DNA of 64,000 nucleotides from Rhizoclosmatium globosum (Eukaryota; Chytridiomycota; Chytridiomycetes; Chytridiales; Chytriomycetaceae), in contig MCGO01000002.1 of assembly GCA_002104985.1 (NCBI GenBank), positions 124,001-188,000 of the forward strand, written 5' to 3'. Under the pieces are notes generated by a model that saw only the letters and a list, made by a program, of their open reading frames with translations, was not told the origin of the DNA and did not search any database. This document shows positions 44,271 to 55,940 of this stretch, one piece after another; position 1 is the stretch's first letter; the number at the start of each line of letters is the position of its first letter. The translations under genes were made by a program, and so were the position numbers.

Positions 44271-47200
44271 ATGTCCGACGCTTCACAGAACTCCGGCAAT
44301 CGAGAAGATGAGCCTGTTCTTCTTCCTGGCGACGATGGAGCCGTTATTACACCTCCCCAGAGTACTGATGTGACAACGTGAGTCATGTGGCATTTCCGGT
44401 CTTCCCCGGTCCTATCAGTCTCTTGAAGCGGCAGTGGACAGTAAATACAGATATCAATACTTGTATATAATCAACAGCAATTGGCGTTGACTTGGCGTAC
44501 TGAGCTGTTTACTTGACATGTCGTTGAGCACATGGACCCTTCCCTTCAACCACTGTTTGCTAATCAAAGAAACCAGTGACTCGAAATTCAACAAGTTCAG
44601 TTCCGATCCAGTTGGTTTCTTTATTCGATTAGGAGCTGAGTCGACTGCATTCTTGAGCGGAGAAGTGTGTACCACAACCCTTTTTCCATTCACCTCCCAC
44701 TCATCACGTATAACTCAGGGCTGGCAAGGATACCATAACCCAATTGGAGCTCCCGTATTCTATCCGGAATATACGAATGAAATCAAAGAAGCCTTGCGTT
44801 CTTCGGAGCACTGTGAGTTGCGATCTATGACAACACGCGTTTTTGCTGACGAATGCCGGTTTCAATCAAGTGAAGGAAACTGTGAAAACACTTGCCATGA
44901 AGAAGGCTATGACTGATGCGGAAAAGAATATCAGTGCGTCGGGAGGTGGACTGGAACCAACTCGTTTGATGAAAAGGGCTGAAAGGGAAATCTGGGCTAG
45001 TGCGGATACGATTATTGATGGAATGATTGCTAAGCTGGATTCTATAAGCGAGCTGAAGTAGGTGTTGCTCCTGTGACAACTGTACGTTGACTGGAGGTGG
45101 TTTAGATTCGTTGCGTTCACGATTCACTATATGCTTGTTCGAATGTATCATCAAGGAATTCATATCCGAGAGAAGGAGTTCTTGGAGGTAAGATTGGCGG
45201 CTTCATGTCATGACAAATGCCAAAATTCTCACACAAACTTCAGCTGAAGAAGACCGCCGAATACGCAGAAGCAAACAAACTATCCATGATTTTCTTGCCA
45301 TGTCACAAATCGCATGTCGATTATTTAGTTATTTCGTATATATTCTATCGTCTTGGACTCGCGTTACCACACATTGCAGCCGGCGATAACCTCAATATGC
45401 CAGCCGTTGGTCACTTACTCAAGCATTGTGGAGGCTTTTTTATTCGACGTCAATGGGGAGATGACGTCTTGTATAACTCAATCATGCGTGAATATATTGA
45501 GCTTCTCCTCCGAAAGGGATACAATATTGAAGCGTTCACAGAAGGAACTCGTTCAAGAATCGGGAAGTTATTGCAACCCAAATTTGGTATCATGAAAATC
45601 ATTATGGAGTCTGTTTTGTCTGGTCGAGTGGGCGACTGCATTATTGTTCCAATGTCGATTGGATATGACAAAGTGATTGAAACGGGGAGTTACGTGAGTG
45701 AGCTACTTGGAGCACCAAAGGAGAAGGAAAGCTTGTACCAGCTTTTTACGAATATGAATGTATTGGGCGTAAGTGCTTTTTTCATGCTTCACTCATCGTT
45801 TTAACAATCCCCCAGTTCAAATGGGGACGTATTGATATCAGCTTTGCACGCCCCTTTTCTTTGAAAGAGTATATTGGCTCGCATATGATGCGAAGAGGTA
45901 TTCGTTTGAATCCAAGCACCAACGTCAGAGACCGGGATTTGCTGTTGAGAACATTGGGATTCCGCGTGTTGGCTGATATCAACAAAGTCAGTGTCATTAT
46001 GCCAACTGCATTAGGTATGAAGACAATATTTCGAATTCAGTTGCTAATTTCTTGACTCTCTCAAAGTGGGAACTGTTATCTTGACTCTGCGTGGACGTGG
46101 TGTTGGTCGTGACGAGCTCATTCGTAAAATTGAATGGCTTAAACGAGTGATTACTTTGCGTGGTGGGGCTGTTGCTGATTTTGGTGATAATTCGACTGGT
46201 TGGGTTGTGGATCGAGCTATTCAAGTTCTCCGAGACCTTATTGGCCAGAGAACGGACCTACTAGAACCAGTTTTTTACCCTGTCAAACGATTTGAGCTCA
46301 GCTTTTACAGGAATCAGGTCATCCATCTGTTTATCACCGAAGGTAATCTGTGCTGAATCGTTCATATTTTTACTCGCAACATCGCATAGCCATTCTATCC
46401 TGCTCATTATATGCGACGGTTAAACAAGGTGGTCCAATTCACATTCAAAAAGTCAAAATCTTTCCCAACCTTGAAAACGACTGTGGCTTCTTGAGTAAAC
46501 TCCTCAAAGCCGAGTTCATCTATGGATCTGACGGTCTCACACAAAATATGCTCAAAACAATCAAGGCTATGGTTAATCTTGAAGTCATGGCCATCGAGGA
46601 GGAACTTGGATTGGATGGAGTTCCAACTGGAACAAAATGGCTTTCATTGAGTGCAGAGGAGCGCAAGATAGGCCGAGAAACTTTTGGTAAGCATAAATGA
46701 TAGTGTGCTCAACATAACAATGTTACTAGACTTCTTTTGCTTTCTCCTCTGGCCTTTCATTGAAACGTATTGGCTTGCTGCTGTGTCTTGTTTTGCTCTG
46801 CTCCCTCCTCAGCTTCCAGTGTCCGAACCAATGTGGTTTGACGAACGTATATTCTATGATAAAGCCCAATTTCTCGGGAAAACGCTCTATTACGAAGGTT
46901 AACTATCTTTCTCTGCTTCTTTGTTTATTGAATTTCTCCGTCAGGCGACTTATCATACTTTGAGGCTGTAAACAAGGAAACTCTGAAAAACGGCTTTGAA
47001 AGATTGAAAGCTATGGGCGTGCTACTTTATCGTAAGGTCAAGCGAGGAATGGACAGTGTTCCTGTAGTAGCACTGGCACCAGAATGGCTTCCACCGCGCC
47101 CGCTGCCAAAATCACCAAAAGCCAATTCACCAACAACTGACGTGAAGGATGCGGTTAAAAACCGCTTCACTTCATTGTTTGGTTCAAAGCCTGCAGAACC

Positions 47201-47369
47201 ATCACTCCTCTCCCTTGACGGAACAGAAACACCCCAAGATTCATTCGATGAAAACTGGCGCTACTTTCAGCCGGAAGGAAAGTTATGGGAGCTGTGTGAA
47301 CAGATTGGAAAATACAGACGTGAAGGGAAGAACAGGAGAGACACCGCCACTGTGCTACGCGTGTTTTGA
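44271..47369 (+). CDS. Glycerol-3-phosphate acyltransferase, PlsB/GPAM type
   Basis: First step of glycerolipid synthesis. Ten exons: 44271-44377, 44505-44812, 44871-45057, 45106-45187, 45244-45768, 45816-46014, 46067-46342, 46390-46686, 46730-46897 and 46945-47369, all GT-AG and in phase. Acyltransferase motifs: I PCHKSHVDY (HxxxxD), II GGFFIRR, III FTEGTRSRIGK, IV IVPMSIGYD. ISFARPFSLKEY afterwards is closer to mitochondrial GPAM than to peroxisomal DHAPAT. A membrane segment FCFLLWPFIETYWLAAVSCF follows, then the conserved IGKYRREGKNRRDTATVL near the end. The stop lies in a T4 run at about 47364; one extra T would open about 30 more codons ending at 47452, so the C-terminus may be truncated by an indel. 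The family is secure; G3P versus DHAP preference is inferred. Confidence 0.9.
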
Positions 47370-47782
47370 GTCTTGCATCTGTCGCAGGAGTATGTTTGAT
47401 GGATGCGGACAAAAATGTGGGAAGAGTAAGAAAGAAGGAAGCCAAGCTGTAAAAGGCCATAATAAAGCGCCATTGTTGGTTGTGTGGAAATTTTTGCAAC
47501 TCGTCTGCCTGACTGCTTTTGCTGCTTTGGCGCTCTTTCTCTTGACTCTTGGGCTCTCTCATACACTCTTGGTAAGTACTTTCAATGATATAGGGCAGCC
47601 TTGCGTGGCCCAGTGAAGCAGAGCAATTGGGGGCCCAGAGCGATGGCTGCAGATCTCCAAACCCCTTCGGACTGCCACCCGTGTTTCTTTGCGATTAACC
47701 TGCTTTTCTTTTCATATGCTCTTCCTTGATTTGTTCTTTTCGCTTTGGCAGTTCTTTCTCTCTTGAGCCTTGTGTGACAGCA
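47370..47782. other. Intergenic gap, 413 bp
   Basis: Between the acyltransferase stop and the Sgf11 start. A frame encoding a hydrophobic Leu/Ala-rich helix at about 47480-47580 exists but has no start, partner exon or conservation that I can point to. It probably holds the downstream promoter. Confidence 0.35.
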
Positions 47783-49233
47783 ATGGACCAACCTGGACTT
47801 GGAGCTGTGGTGAGTATCACAGCTTGCGCGATCTGTCTATTGTCAGAAATACACTGGATTCTGTCGTGATGGGGCTGTTTTGGGGTGGATGTGAAGTTCA
47901 GGGAATCAATCGTTTGATCGAAGGACTTCAGAGGAAGGAATGCGTGTCTCAACGGAAGCTTTATGTGACCAAGAAGTGCATGCGAAGGATTTACGTTTCA
48001 AACTCATGCTGGAACTCTTGAATCCCCCTCCTTTAACCAATCTGACACCACACACTCGTTTAGGGAGATGAGATATTCAACAGCATAATGGAGCAATGTA
48101 TATATGAAGTGGCTTATGAAATGCATCGAGAAGACAAGTTAGTGAAGGCTCCATGCCAAATATGTTTGAAGAAGTGAGTTACAAATGCTCATGTATATAC
48201 GATGCTAATATATATATTCAACCCAGATGTCGTTGTTATGGTAAAATTTAACTTCTGGAATCGAGATCAATAGCTTATCTGTGCCTTTTTCAAAGTTGTG
48301 AAACCTGCGGTTGATGTCTTTGGGAACGCTCCTTCTCCCGCCACTCTGGAGAAAATAAAATGCATCCAGTGTGGACATCCATTCTCTACGAATCGATACG
48401 CACAGCATCTGGAAAAGTGTTTGGGTATTGGTGGTCGAAGAGCCGCAACCAGAACTGTAAACAAAAGGTATGCAACTCGTATCCTATTATTTCTTTAACT
48501 AAAGCATATTCCAGTCGACTCAATCCAAATCCGTCATCACCTACATTGAATGATTCTGATCAGGATGACTACGGAGCAAAGGAAAAGAGTAAGTTTTCCA
48601 CCTTCGGTTCGACCCAATCTGATGTTTTATTACCATAGAAAAGCGCTCGGTATGAAAAGAATGTACCTGGAGATATTCTAACTAATGCTAGACACAGAGC
48701 TCTCCACTTCCCCCCAACGCAACAATGAACAAGTCTATGAAACTGGGTATGTCAAATGCTTTACTTATTTTGAGTACACTACTGATGAAAGCGATAGACT
48801 TCAATGGAATAGAGCATTCCGCATCATCATCTATTCATAACACACCAACCGCCAATCACACATATCAAACGTCTCGCGAAACAACACCCAATGTGCCCCC
48901 TTTAATTCTTCGCCCAACTGCTACACTCCCCGTTGGTCCTCCTCAAATGATTCATCCAATGTTTGCTGGTAAAACGAAACCAGGTGGGCTAATGGCCAAG
49001 AACCTCCCAAACCTACCAGTTGCTGGAAAAATGCCCGTCAATGGCTATGGAAAAGTACCGCGAGTGTTAACTCCAACCGGTTCTGTGATGTTGGCGGGAA
49101 TTGCTGGTGGTCGAGTGGCAGGGTAAGAATCTCGCATTAAAATCTCCACATTAAAATCTCTACATACTGATTATAATATCTTCTCAGGGGCGATGAGTCT
49201 GATTATGCGCAGGAGTCTGACGACAGCTTATAA
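47783..49233 (+). CDS. SAGA-associated factor 11 (Sgf11/ATXN7L3-like)
   Basis: Subunit of the SAGA histone H2B deubiquitinase module; predicted 275 residues. Nine exons: 47783-47809, 48064-48173, 48227-48240, 48296-48467, 48515-48588, 48639-48649, 48698-48746, 48798-49122 and 49188-49233. Two of these are micro-exons of 14 and 11 nt, required to keep frame through KKCRCYGVVKPAVDVFG and KKKRSSSPLPP. The N-terminal helix (DEIFNSIMEQCIYEVAYEMHR) is the Sus1/Ubp8-binding type. The diagnostic zinc finger is IKCIQCGHPFSTNRYAQHLEKCLGIGGR (positions 48357-48440), with Cys-Cys-His-Cys ligands and the following GRRAATR basic tail. The C-terminal part is Pro/Thr-rich and ends in an acidic tail (GDESDYAQESDDSL). 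Confidence 0.88.
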
Positions 49234-49322
49234 ATATTTGAAAATGTAACAATAAACTATACTCATGAAATATTCTTTAATTCATTACGATAACTTGGTA
49301 TGAACACGGTATTAATATGGGA

Positions 49323-50042
49323 TCAGTATGCAATGTGAGAGTTGAATGCAATAACTTGGCCATTCTTGGCGTCAGCAACAATGCTGCCGTTCATGGTCGT
49401 GATTTGCCACACCTTGACAAGTGCGTTGTCGCTCGTAACGTACCAACCAAGTTCTCCAACAGCTGGCTTGGAGAATCCGGCGCTCGCAACCACAGTTCCC
49501 TTCGCAGCAAGGGTTTGCTCAAATCCAGCACCCAGCCATTCTGCTGCATTAGAATCCACAAACTGATTCTTCACAATTGATCCAACTTGTGCAAGGGACA
49601 ATAACTCCGCATCATCCGTTCCGTGTGTCTCAGTTACGCCATTCAGGTCGCGGAATGACGAGTTTGCCTGGACAACCTTCTCTTTGGCAATTGTCAAATG
49701 CAATTGCGTGTTAAGCAATGGAAGTCCGTGGTATTTCTGGATGGCATAGACGTGTGTGAAGGGAGTTCCGGTGCTGGTCGAATGCATCTGATTCAATACC
49801 CACAACTCACAAGAAGGAAGGGCAGCAATCACTCACTAGCTACTTGGCAGTATTTCAACGTCGTTTCCTCCGGGAAGAGAATGCGCAAGTTGCTCGGCCC
49901 AGGCAAAGACAGACTGCTCAGTGGCGCCAGACTGAATCGCCGGAACAGTTGGAAACTCTTTAATAACTTGGTCCGTGGGCCTGTGGTAGGCAGGGAACTG
50001 TGGCGCGGAGGAAGATGGGGCGACAGGGGCAAAGGACATCAT
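49323..50042 (-). CDS. Stand-alone M36 (fungalysin)-type propeptide protein, no catalytic domain
   Basis: About 220 residues from two exons. The C-terminal part matches the propeptide architecture of fungalysin/thermolysin-like metalloproteases: an FTP-like stretch (FTHVYAIQKYHGLPLLNTQL) with ANSSF, followed by a PepSY-like half (LGWYVTSDNALVKVWQIT ... NGQVIAFNSHIAY). The protein stops exactly where the HExxH protease domain would begin, and the neighbouring DNA holds the convergent Sgf11 gene, so no catalytic exon follows. There is no signal peptide at the ATG (MMSFAPVAPSSSAPQF). The junction near 49800-49855 is not resolved: GT-AG pairs there leave the two frames one base apart, so an indel is likely. 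It could be a protease inhibitor or chaperone, or a truncated gene. Confidence 0.65.
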
Positions 50043-50319
50043 TGGTGTGTTTTGTTTGAGTTTTTGAGTTGGTTTGCGCCACTCCCACGATTCCTACATA
50101 CATACTAGCAATAACGCGTCACACCATCTATTCTCTCACATTCTCAACAAAACACAAACACACACACCTCTAAGGCTGAAAAAGAAAAAGCACCCATGAC
50201 AAACAGCCCAACAAACAACGAAAAGGACAGGATAGAATTCGATAAAAAAATTAGAGGTAGGGAAATCAAGATACGGATGCTGAAGTTAGGCAGTGATGAT
50301 GAGTCTCGGTACTCTCGCT

Positions 50320-52195
50320 CTAGGACCTGTCCTCCTGAGATGATGGTCGAAACTTGTCTAAATCAATCCCACGCGCCATCAGTGCTTGCTCCGCGTGTGG
50401 CGGAATAAGTTTGGAGTTAAGGACGGGGCGAATGGAAAGCTCTGTTAAGATTGTTAGACTCGAGCTGAACGACTTCACGTTGCTCACCAAGAGGGGAAAA
50501 GTCAAAGAGTGGAGGGAGTTTGTCGCCATTTGGTAAGCACGTATCGGGCAATCTTAATTCATCAAAGAAGGGAGTGCTGAGGGCTTCGATGGCAGTTATC
50601 CGAGATGATGGAATATATTCAAAGAGCCTTGAGAGGAGGGAGCCGTACTCTGGTGTAAGTGGACGATTTCGAAAGACCTATGGGCAGGCATGTCAAACAT
50701 TGAGAAAGAAAGAGTACCTGCCTGTACCCTTGACCATGCACTTGGCTTTATCATGGGAAAGTTGTACGCGGCATAATTTTCATTCATGCTCTTGACTTGA
50801 TCTCCAGTGGGAGTACCAAGGATTTTGATAATTTCAACGAGTTGGTCTACACTTGATTCACCGGCGAAAATAGGGGTTCCGAGCAGAAGTTCTGACATGA
50901 CACACCCAGTGGACCAAATATCTGATTACGCATATAAGCGATTTTCACGGAGAATTAAAAGCGTCGACTGTACCTATGTTGACACTGTAATTCGTGCACC
51001 CAAAAATCAGTTCAGGGGCCCTGTAGTATCGTGAACAGATATAACTAATATTTGGCTCTCCTGCGACGAGAATCTTTGCAGATCCAAAGTCGCAGAGCTT
51101 AACAATTCCAGTGACGGGGTCAACAAGCTGTTGGTAGGAGAAGGGATGAGCACAACAGAGAAGCCAGAGCGCGTCGTACCAGGTTTTGCGGTTTAATGTC
51201 TCTGTGGCAAATACCAAGAGAATGTATGTATGCAAGAGATCGAAGCACTTGATAAATGTACAACTATTTTGTTTGTGTTTGTCAAATTTCATTCAGACAA
51301 ACAAACCACAAAAACAAACCTTTATCACGAGCATTGGCATAATCTGTCCCATTTTTGTGTAATGCCTGTTTGCTCGATAAAGTGTCTCCGGCATATACTC
51401 CAAAACCAAGTTGAGGAACACTTCATCTTTCTTCTCGCCGTTTGAATAGAAAAATGCTTTCAGCCCCACAATGTTAGGATGACCGACGAGACGCATTATT
51501 TGAAGCTCTCGATTCTAAAGTAGATTGAAAGGATGTAAGCCACGAGACATAAACGCGAAAACCACAAACCTTAAACCTCTTATCTTGAAGCACCTTCTTA
51601 ATTGCAGCAGATATAGTTCCCTCCTCTCCACAAGTTTTCAAATTCACCATACTGCCTCCATTCCTTGTCGTATCCAAAATCTTGACATGGTTGACAACAC
51701 CAAACGAGCCGTTCCCAATTACTTTGTGATTGATGTATGAGAATTCCATTGATTCACCGGTTTTGCCATCGGATGCGAGGACAGTGACTACTTTGACTTT
51801 TGGTTGCGGCGGCTCCGGCACTGTATGTAAGTATGTTTAGTCACCAGCGAAAAAGCCCCCTCCCCTCATTCAGCTTTTATCACGCAAACGCGATCAAAAG
51901 CAGTGAGCAAAAAAGCGGAATGTAGAAGACTGTGGCGGAAAGAAACTCAACTCATGCTGAAGGTAGAAAAGTTTGACGCGTTCGCGTTAAGGTTTGAATA
52001 GGCGTTACTTTTGTTGATCGGGATTTGAGTAGCGTAGTTATTTCCTGTAGCTCCTGTTCCAGCAGCGTGAGCTGTTCGGCCAACGTTGTTCATGGATGAC
52101 ATGGCGGCGGGTGGCGGATTAAAAGCAGTGGCTGCAGCTCCAAAGATGTTGCTTTTGGCGGGCAGGCCGGTGGTTGGGTCGATCGTTGCAGACAT
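50320..52195 (-). CDS. Glycogen synthase kinase 3 (shaggy-type, CMGC) protein kinase
   Basis: Ser/Thr kinase. Eight exons: 51952-52195, 51570-51820, 51320-51514, 51180-51263, 50974-51127, 50728-50921, 50488-50677 and 50320-50441, all in phase. A first exon of 81 residues encodes an Asn/Ala-rich low-complexity N-terminus; intron 1 uses donor GTTGAG and splits the ATG codon of MPEPPQPK. Kinase motifs: glycine loop [45 protein letters not shown], and the activation loop [11 protein letters not shown] with the autophosphorylated Tyr. The C-terminal [23 protein letters not shown] stretch is specific to GSK3. Expected role in signalling and morphogenesis. Confidence 0.95.
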
Positions 52196-52512
52196 CAGAG
52201 TAATATATTTACTGAGATGGTTTGAATGTGACAGATATCAGGTGGTTTGGTGGTGTGGGGTGGAGGTTGGAGTTTTTGACAGCAGTTTGTTTTGGTCAAG
52301 TGTCCAAAATTATTTGGATAAGAACCATATCACTTCAAACAGTTTCTCTCAGAGTCCCACAGCTCCGATATCTCGAGAAAAATCCGGCAAATAAAAATCA
52401 AGCAAGTGGTCTCGACCATTGGCAGTGTTATGATGGTCGGGCCTCACACATTGACAGCTTGGGCCTTAAAACACCCTTTATTGAGAACATAATATACTTG
52501 TTCGGTACTGTT
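52196..52512. other. Intergenic gap, 317 bp
   Basis: Promoter side of GSK3 and 3' side of the helicase gene, both on the minus strand. No feature recognised. Confidence 0.4.
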
Positions 52513-54672
52513 TTATTCTGGATCTTCCAGTCTTGGCTTCTTGTTCTTGTTCTTCTTTGGCTTCTTCTTCTTCTTCTTTCTATATTACAAGATGAATAAA
52601 CAGTTTTGACTAAATGCAAACAAGCTCACTTTAAAGATCCATCAACGGCAGCCGTTGTATTAATCGTGGCACGATCTATCGCATTGCTTTTCAGTTTCCG
52701 TCTGTCCTTGGTACCTGGGTTCTTCAAATCAAGCATCCAATCGGGAACCTCACATCCAGACTCTTTCATCACATTCACAACACTAAAAAATAACATAAGA
52801 AAACACAAGGAAACTGAATACACGCTTACATTCTGAGATACTCGGAATCTCCTTTTGTGAAGAAAGTAATTGCAGAACCCTCTCGTCCAGCACGACCTGT
52901 TCTTCCGATTCTGTGAATATAGCTCTGAACACTCTGAGGAAAGTCATAGTTGATGACCATAGACACGCCCTTGAAATCGATACCACGAGACATCAAATCT
53001 GTACAAATTAAGACCCAAGTTTTTCCTGAACGGAAGTTTTTGATGACTGCGTCTCTCTGTACAATTAAAGGCATTAGATGATGAAAAACGAGGAGAAGAC
53101 CGAATGTCATACCTGTGCCTTTGTTCTTTCTGAGTGAATGACGTCAACGTTTATGCCATCATACACGAGCTCCTGGAAAAGTTCCTTGGCTCGTTCGATA
53201 GATTGCACGAAAATCAACGATGGAGGTTTCAGGTTTCCTGATTGAACCATTTGTCGAATTTCGATGAGTTTTCCAGATTCGTCACCGACATACGTAAGTT
53301 TTTGGGTAATTGTTGAAGTTGCAGTGTTACTAACAAAATCATTAGATGTTGATATATTGGAGAGGGATATATGTACGCTGTTCCGATGATGACACGAATT
53401 GGGTCTCGCATGAAAGTTCGGGCGAGGGATTCAATTCCGGACGGCATGGTTGCACTGAATAGCGAACGTTGGAGATGTGGGGATGTACAGGCGGCAAAAA
53501 CACTGTCCATTTGAGTCAGGAAACCGAGTTCAAGCAGTTTATCAGCCTCATCGAGAATCAAGTGTCGGCACCTATTCATTCGTGTCAACTTCAGAGCGAT
53601 ATATGAGGTATAAACTCAACTTGTCAAGTTTGATTTGATCATGATCTAATGCGTGAACGAGTCGCATTGGCGTTGTCACGAGAATATCGAATTTGGCCAA
53701 CTGGGCAATTTGGTTTGGGTCGCTCGACATATTCGATTTAGTCAAAACACAAGTCTTAAACTTTCTGCCTTGAGTAAGATTCTTGATGTGTCGATGAATC
53801 TGATCAAAATGATAAGAAGTAGCTTTTCGGATTGAGTGTACACACCTGTAGCGCCAATTCACGCGTTGGAGAAATAATAACGGCTCTAAACCCGTCTCCT
53901 TTTGGAGCACCCAACGAAAACAGAATGGGAACCAAGAATGCAAGCGTTTTACCACTTCCGGTTGGAGCACAGGCAATCACTTCACGCTCGTGCAGCATAA
54001 TTGGAATACTCTGCATCTGAATAGGAGTTGGTTTCGTGTAATTTTGCGATGTCAGATTCTTTTGTAAATAGTCCGGGAATTGGTAACGTTCACACAGAGA
54101 CTTGTAGGTTGTGAAAGGGAAGGGAACGTCAGAGCCGAGAACACTGATTTTATGATTCTTTCTGAATTCCTTTGCCTGTTCAAGTTGAATGATCAGCTTC
54201 CAAGATTACAGTAGTTGCACATTACATCTTTCTCAGACTCCAGTACGACATCCTCATCGTCGTCCTCATCTTCCTCGTCATCGTCATCATTGCGCCGCCG
54301 TTTCGCCGCCGACAAAGTTTCTTCCGAGTTTTCATCGTCATCTTCTGGCGCGTCGTCGTCATCTTCTGCGTCCGAGTCGTCTTCGATGTAGTCGCCGCCG
54401 TCGCTTTGCCGCGCCGCTTTCTCGGGTAACGTTTTCGGTGGCGCCGCCGCACTTTGGAAAAAGTCAAGTTCCGGTGCAAGCGAAGCCTCGGTTTCCGGTT
54501 TCGCAGAGGACTTCTTCTTTGACGCTGATGATGTTGATGTTGAAGGAGCTTTTGCCTGGAACAGCTGCATATCGCTACGGAACCGGGACTTGTCGAACTT
54601 GGCTCCGGTTCCAGCGAGCAGCGAGAACAAGTCCACCGTTGGTTTGGGCCCTTTGGGTGCAATTGGTGGCAT
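52513..54672 (-). CDS. DEAD-box RNA helicase, DDX52/Rok1 type
   Basis: ATP-dependent RNA helicase for 18S rRNA maturation. Eight exons: 54226-54672, 53846-54175, 53621-53799, 53377-53571, 53113-53329, 52830-53056, 52630-52782 and 52513-52576, all in phase. DDX52/Rok1 begins with [20 protein letters not shown] long Asp/Glu-rich acidic stretch (about residues 95-145) precedes the core. Motifs: Q motif [11 protein letters not shown], Walker [45 protein letters not shown] and [13 protein letters not shown]. The C-terminus is Lys-rich ([14 protein letters not shown]), a nucleolar-type signal. The start at 54672 fits the family; an upstream in-frame start adds 11 residues. Start codon only 51 bp after the stop of the upstream chitinase gene. 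Confidence 0.95.
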
Positions 54673-55374
54673 TTGGATGTCACAGAATCTTTTCAACCAA
54701 ATCAAGAAAAAAAGAAAGAAGACTTATACTGTTTCCACCACTTTCAAAGCCTTCTTGAGCGATTGTGTACTTGTAGGCCGTACACTGCTTTTTGTGGAGG
54801 TTGTACGACATACAGGTGCCAGTTGCTTGTAACAATGCTGGGGTGTTGGGCAATCCCCATCATTAATACATAATGTTCGGCAATTTCCATTCGCATCCGC
54901 CCAATTGATTCCACATCTCGTTGTGGAATCCAAAGTAATTGCTTTCGTTGAAGTAATTGTTGCAATCGAGCATTCAGGTGCCAATTGTCCGTAACATTTC
55001 TGTGACGTGGGACAATCAGCATCAATGCTACAGAACTTCTGGCACCGTGAATTGGCATCTGTCCAATCAGTTCCGCATCGAGTCAGGGATTCAAACTTGC
55101 TGTCGTTGTTTTCGTGTTGGATTTTCCACACACTGGAGTCAACATTTTGAAGCAAAACTGAGATAACGGACAATCACCGTCATTCTTGCATAAGGTTTGA
55201 CAGTTTGCATTCGCGTCGGCCCAGTCTTTTCCACAGCGGATTGTTGGATCCGAAGGAGGTCCAGGGATCGGAGGTAGAGTAACAGCTGGAATCGATGAAA
55301 TCTTGAGTGCATTTGTTAAGCAATTCGTATTGGTGGTGTTGTTGTAAAAACCAATCAGGTACGGTAATAATTGG

Positions 55375-55381
55375 CCGCCAT
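55375..55381. repeat. Target-site duplication, left copy
   Basis: CCGCCAT, repeated at 55941-55947 on the other side of the inverted-repeat element. The match extends 3 bp further left as TGG, which also ends the right inverted repeat. Confidence 0.85.
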
Positions 55382-55940
55382 CCAGGCTGGTGGCTCTCCA
55401 CCTCTTTTTCTGCGGAGCTGGAAACGAACCTTTTCTTTGGTGGTCTGGGCCTGAAATACATCTCCTTGCCGCTGTTAAATCTATCTCCCTCCGACGTTTC
55501 CGTTTTCCGATTGTGTGTTCCGATGCTTATCTCAGAAGTTCCGAGATAAGAGAAATGGTATGGATTATGTATATTTATGTATGACGAGTTCTTATAACAA
55601 CTGAAGGCAAAAGACATTTTGAAACAACTCTTAGAACGTTTTAATTTGGTTTGACGCGTAAATAGATTTGTAAATAACTTATTGTAAGTAAGGGCCGTTG
55701 GTTTTAGAAAGTAAGATTGACTTAATCACGGAATAACGTTACAAATGGTGCTTAGGAAAAGGTTGTAGAAAATTGGACTTTGGTAAGCTCGAGGATCATC
55801 GGTTTAACCCTACCAAATCTCTATTGTCAAGTGACCTGTTTTTTCTGTGGTCACTTGATGCTTTGAACCAGGAAATGAGGGTTGCCCAACTTTGAGGGTT
55901 TCGAGGATGGCAAAAAGTTGGGGCAGAGCCACCAGCCTGG
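55382..55940. mobile_element. Non-autonomous DNA transposon (MITE-like) inserted in a chitinase exon
   Basis: 559 bp bounded by perfect 16-bp terminal inverted repeats CCAGGCTGGTGGCTCT (55382-55397) and its reverse complement (55925-55940). An imperfect match continues inward for about 15 more bases. It is flanked by a 7-bp duplication CCGCCAT. The interior encodes nothing recognisable and contains a hairpin TCAAGTGACC/GGTCACTTGA near 55827-55860. Host coding sequence on the two sides joins in frame when the element plus one duplicate is removed, which fixes the boundaries. Superfamily unclear: 7-8 bp duplications occur with P, hAT and related groups. Confidence 0.88.

Noticed and set aside
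47149..47616. Frame across the acyltransferase end with a hydrophobic helix
   Set aside because: Most of it is a shadow of the acyltransferase last exon; the helix part is not joined to any start or conserved motif.
8040..55090. Genome-wide programmed ribosomal frameshifting as the cause of the frame breaks
   Set aside because: No common slippery sequence or stop-codon context at the break sites, and the breaks are mostly in homopolymers; assembly indels explain them more simply.
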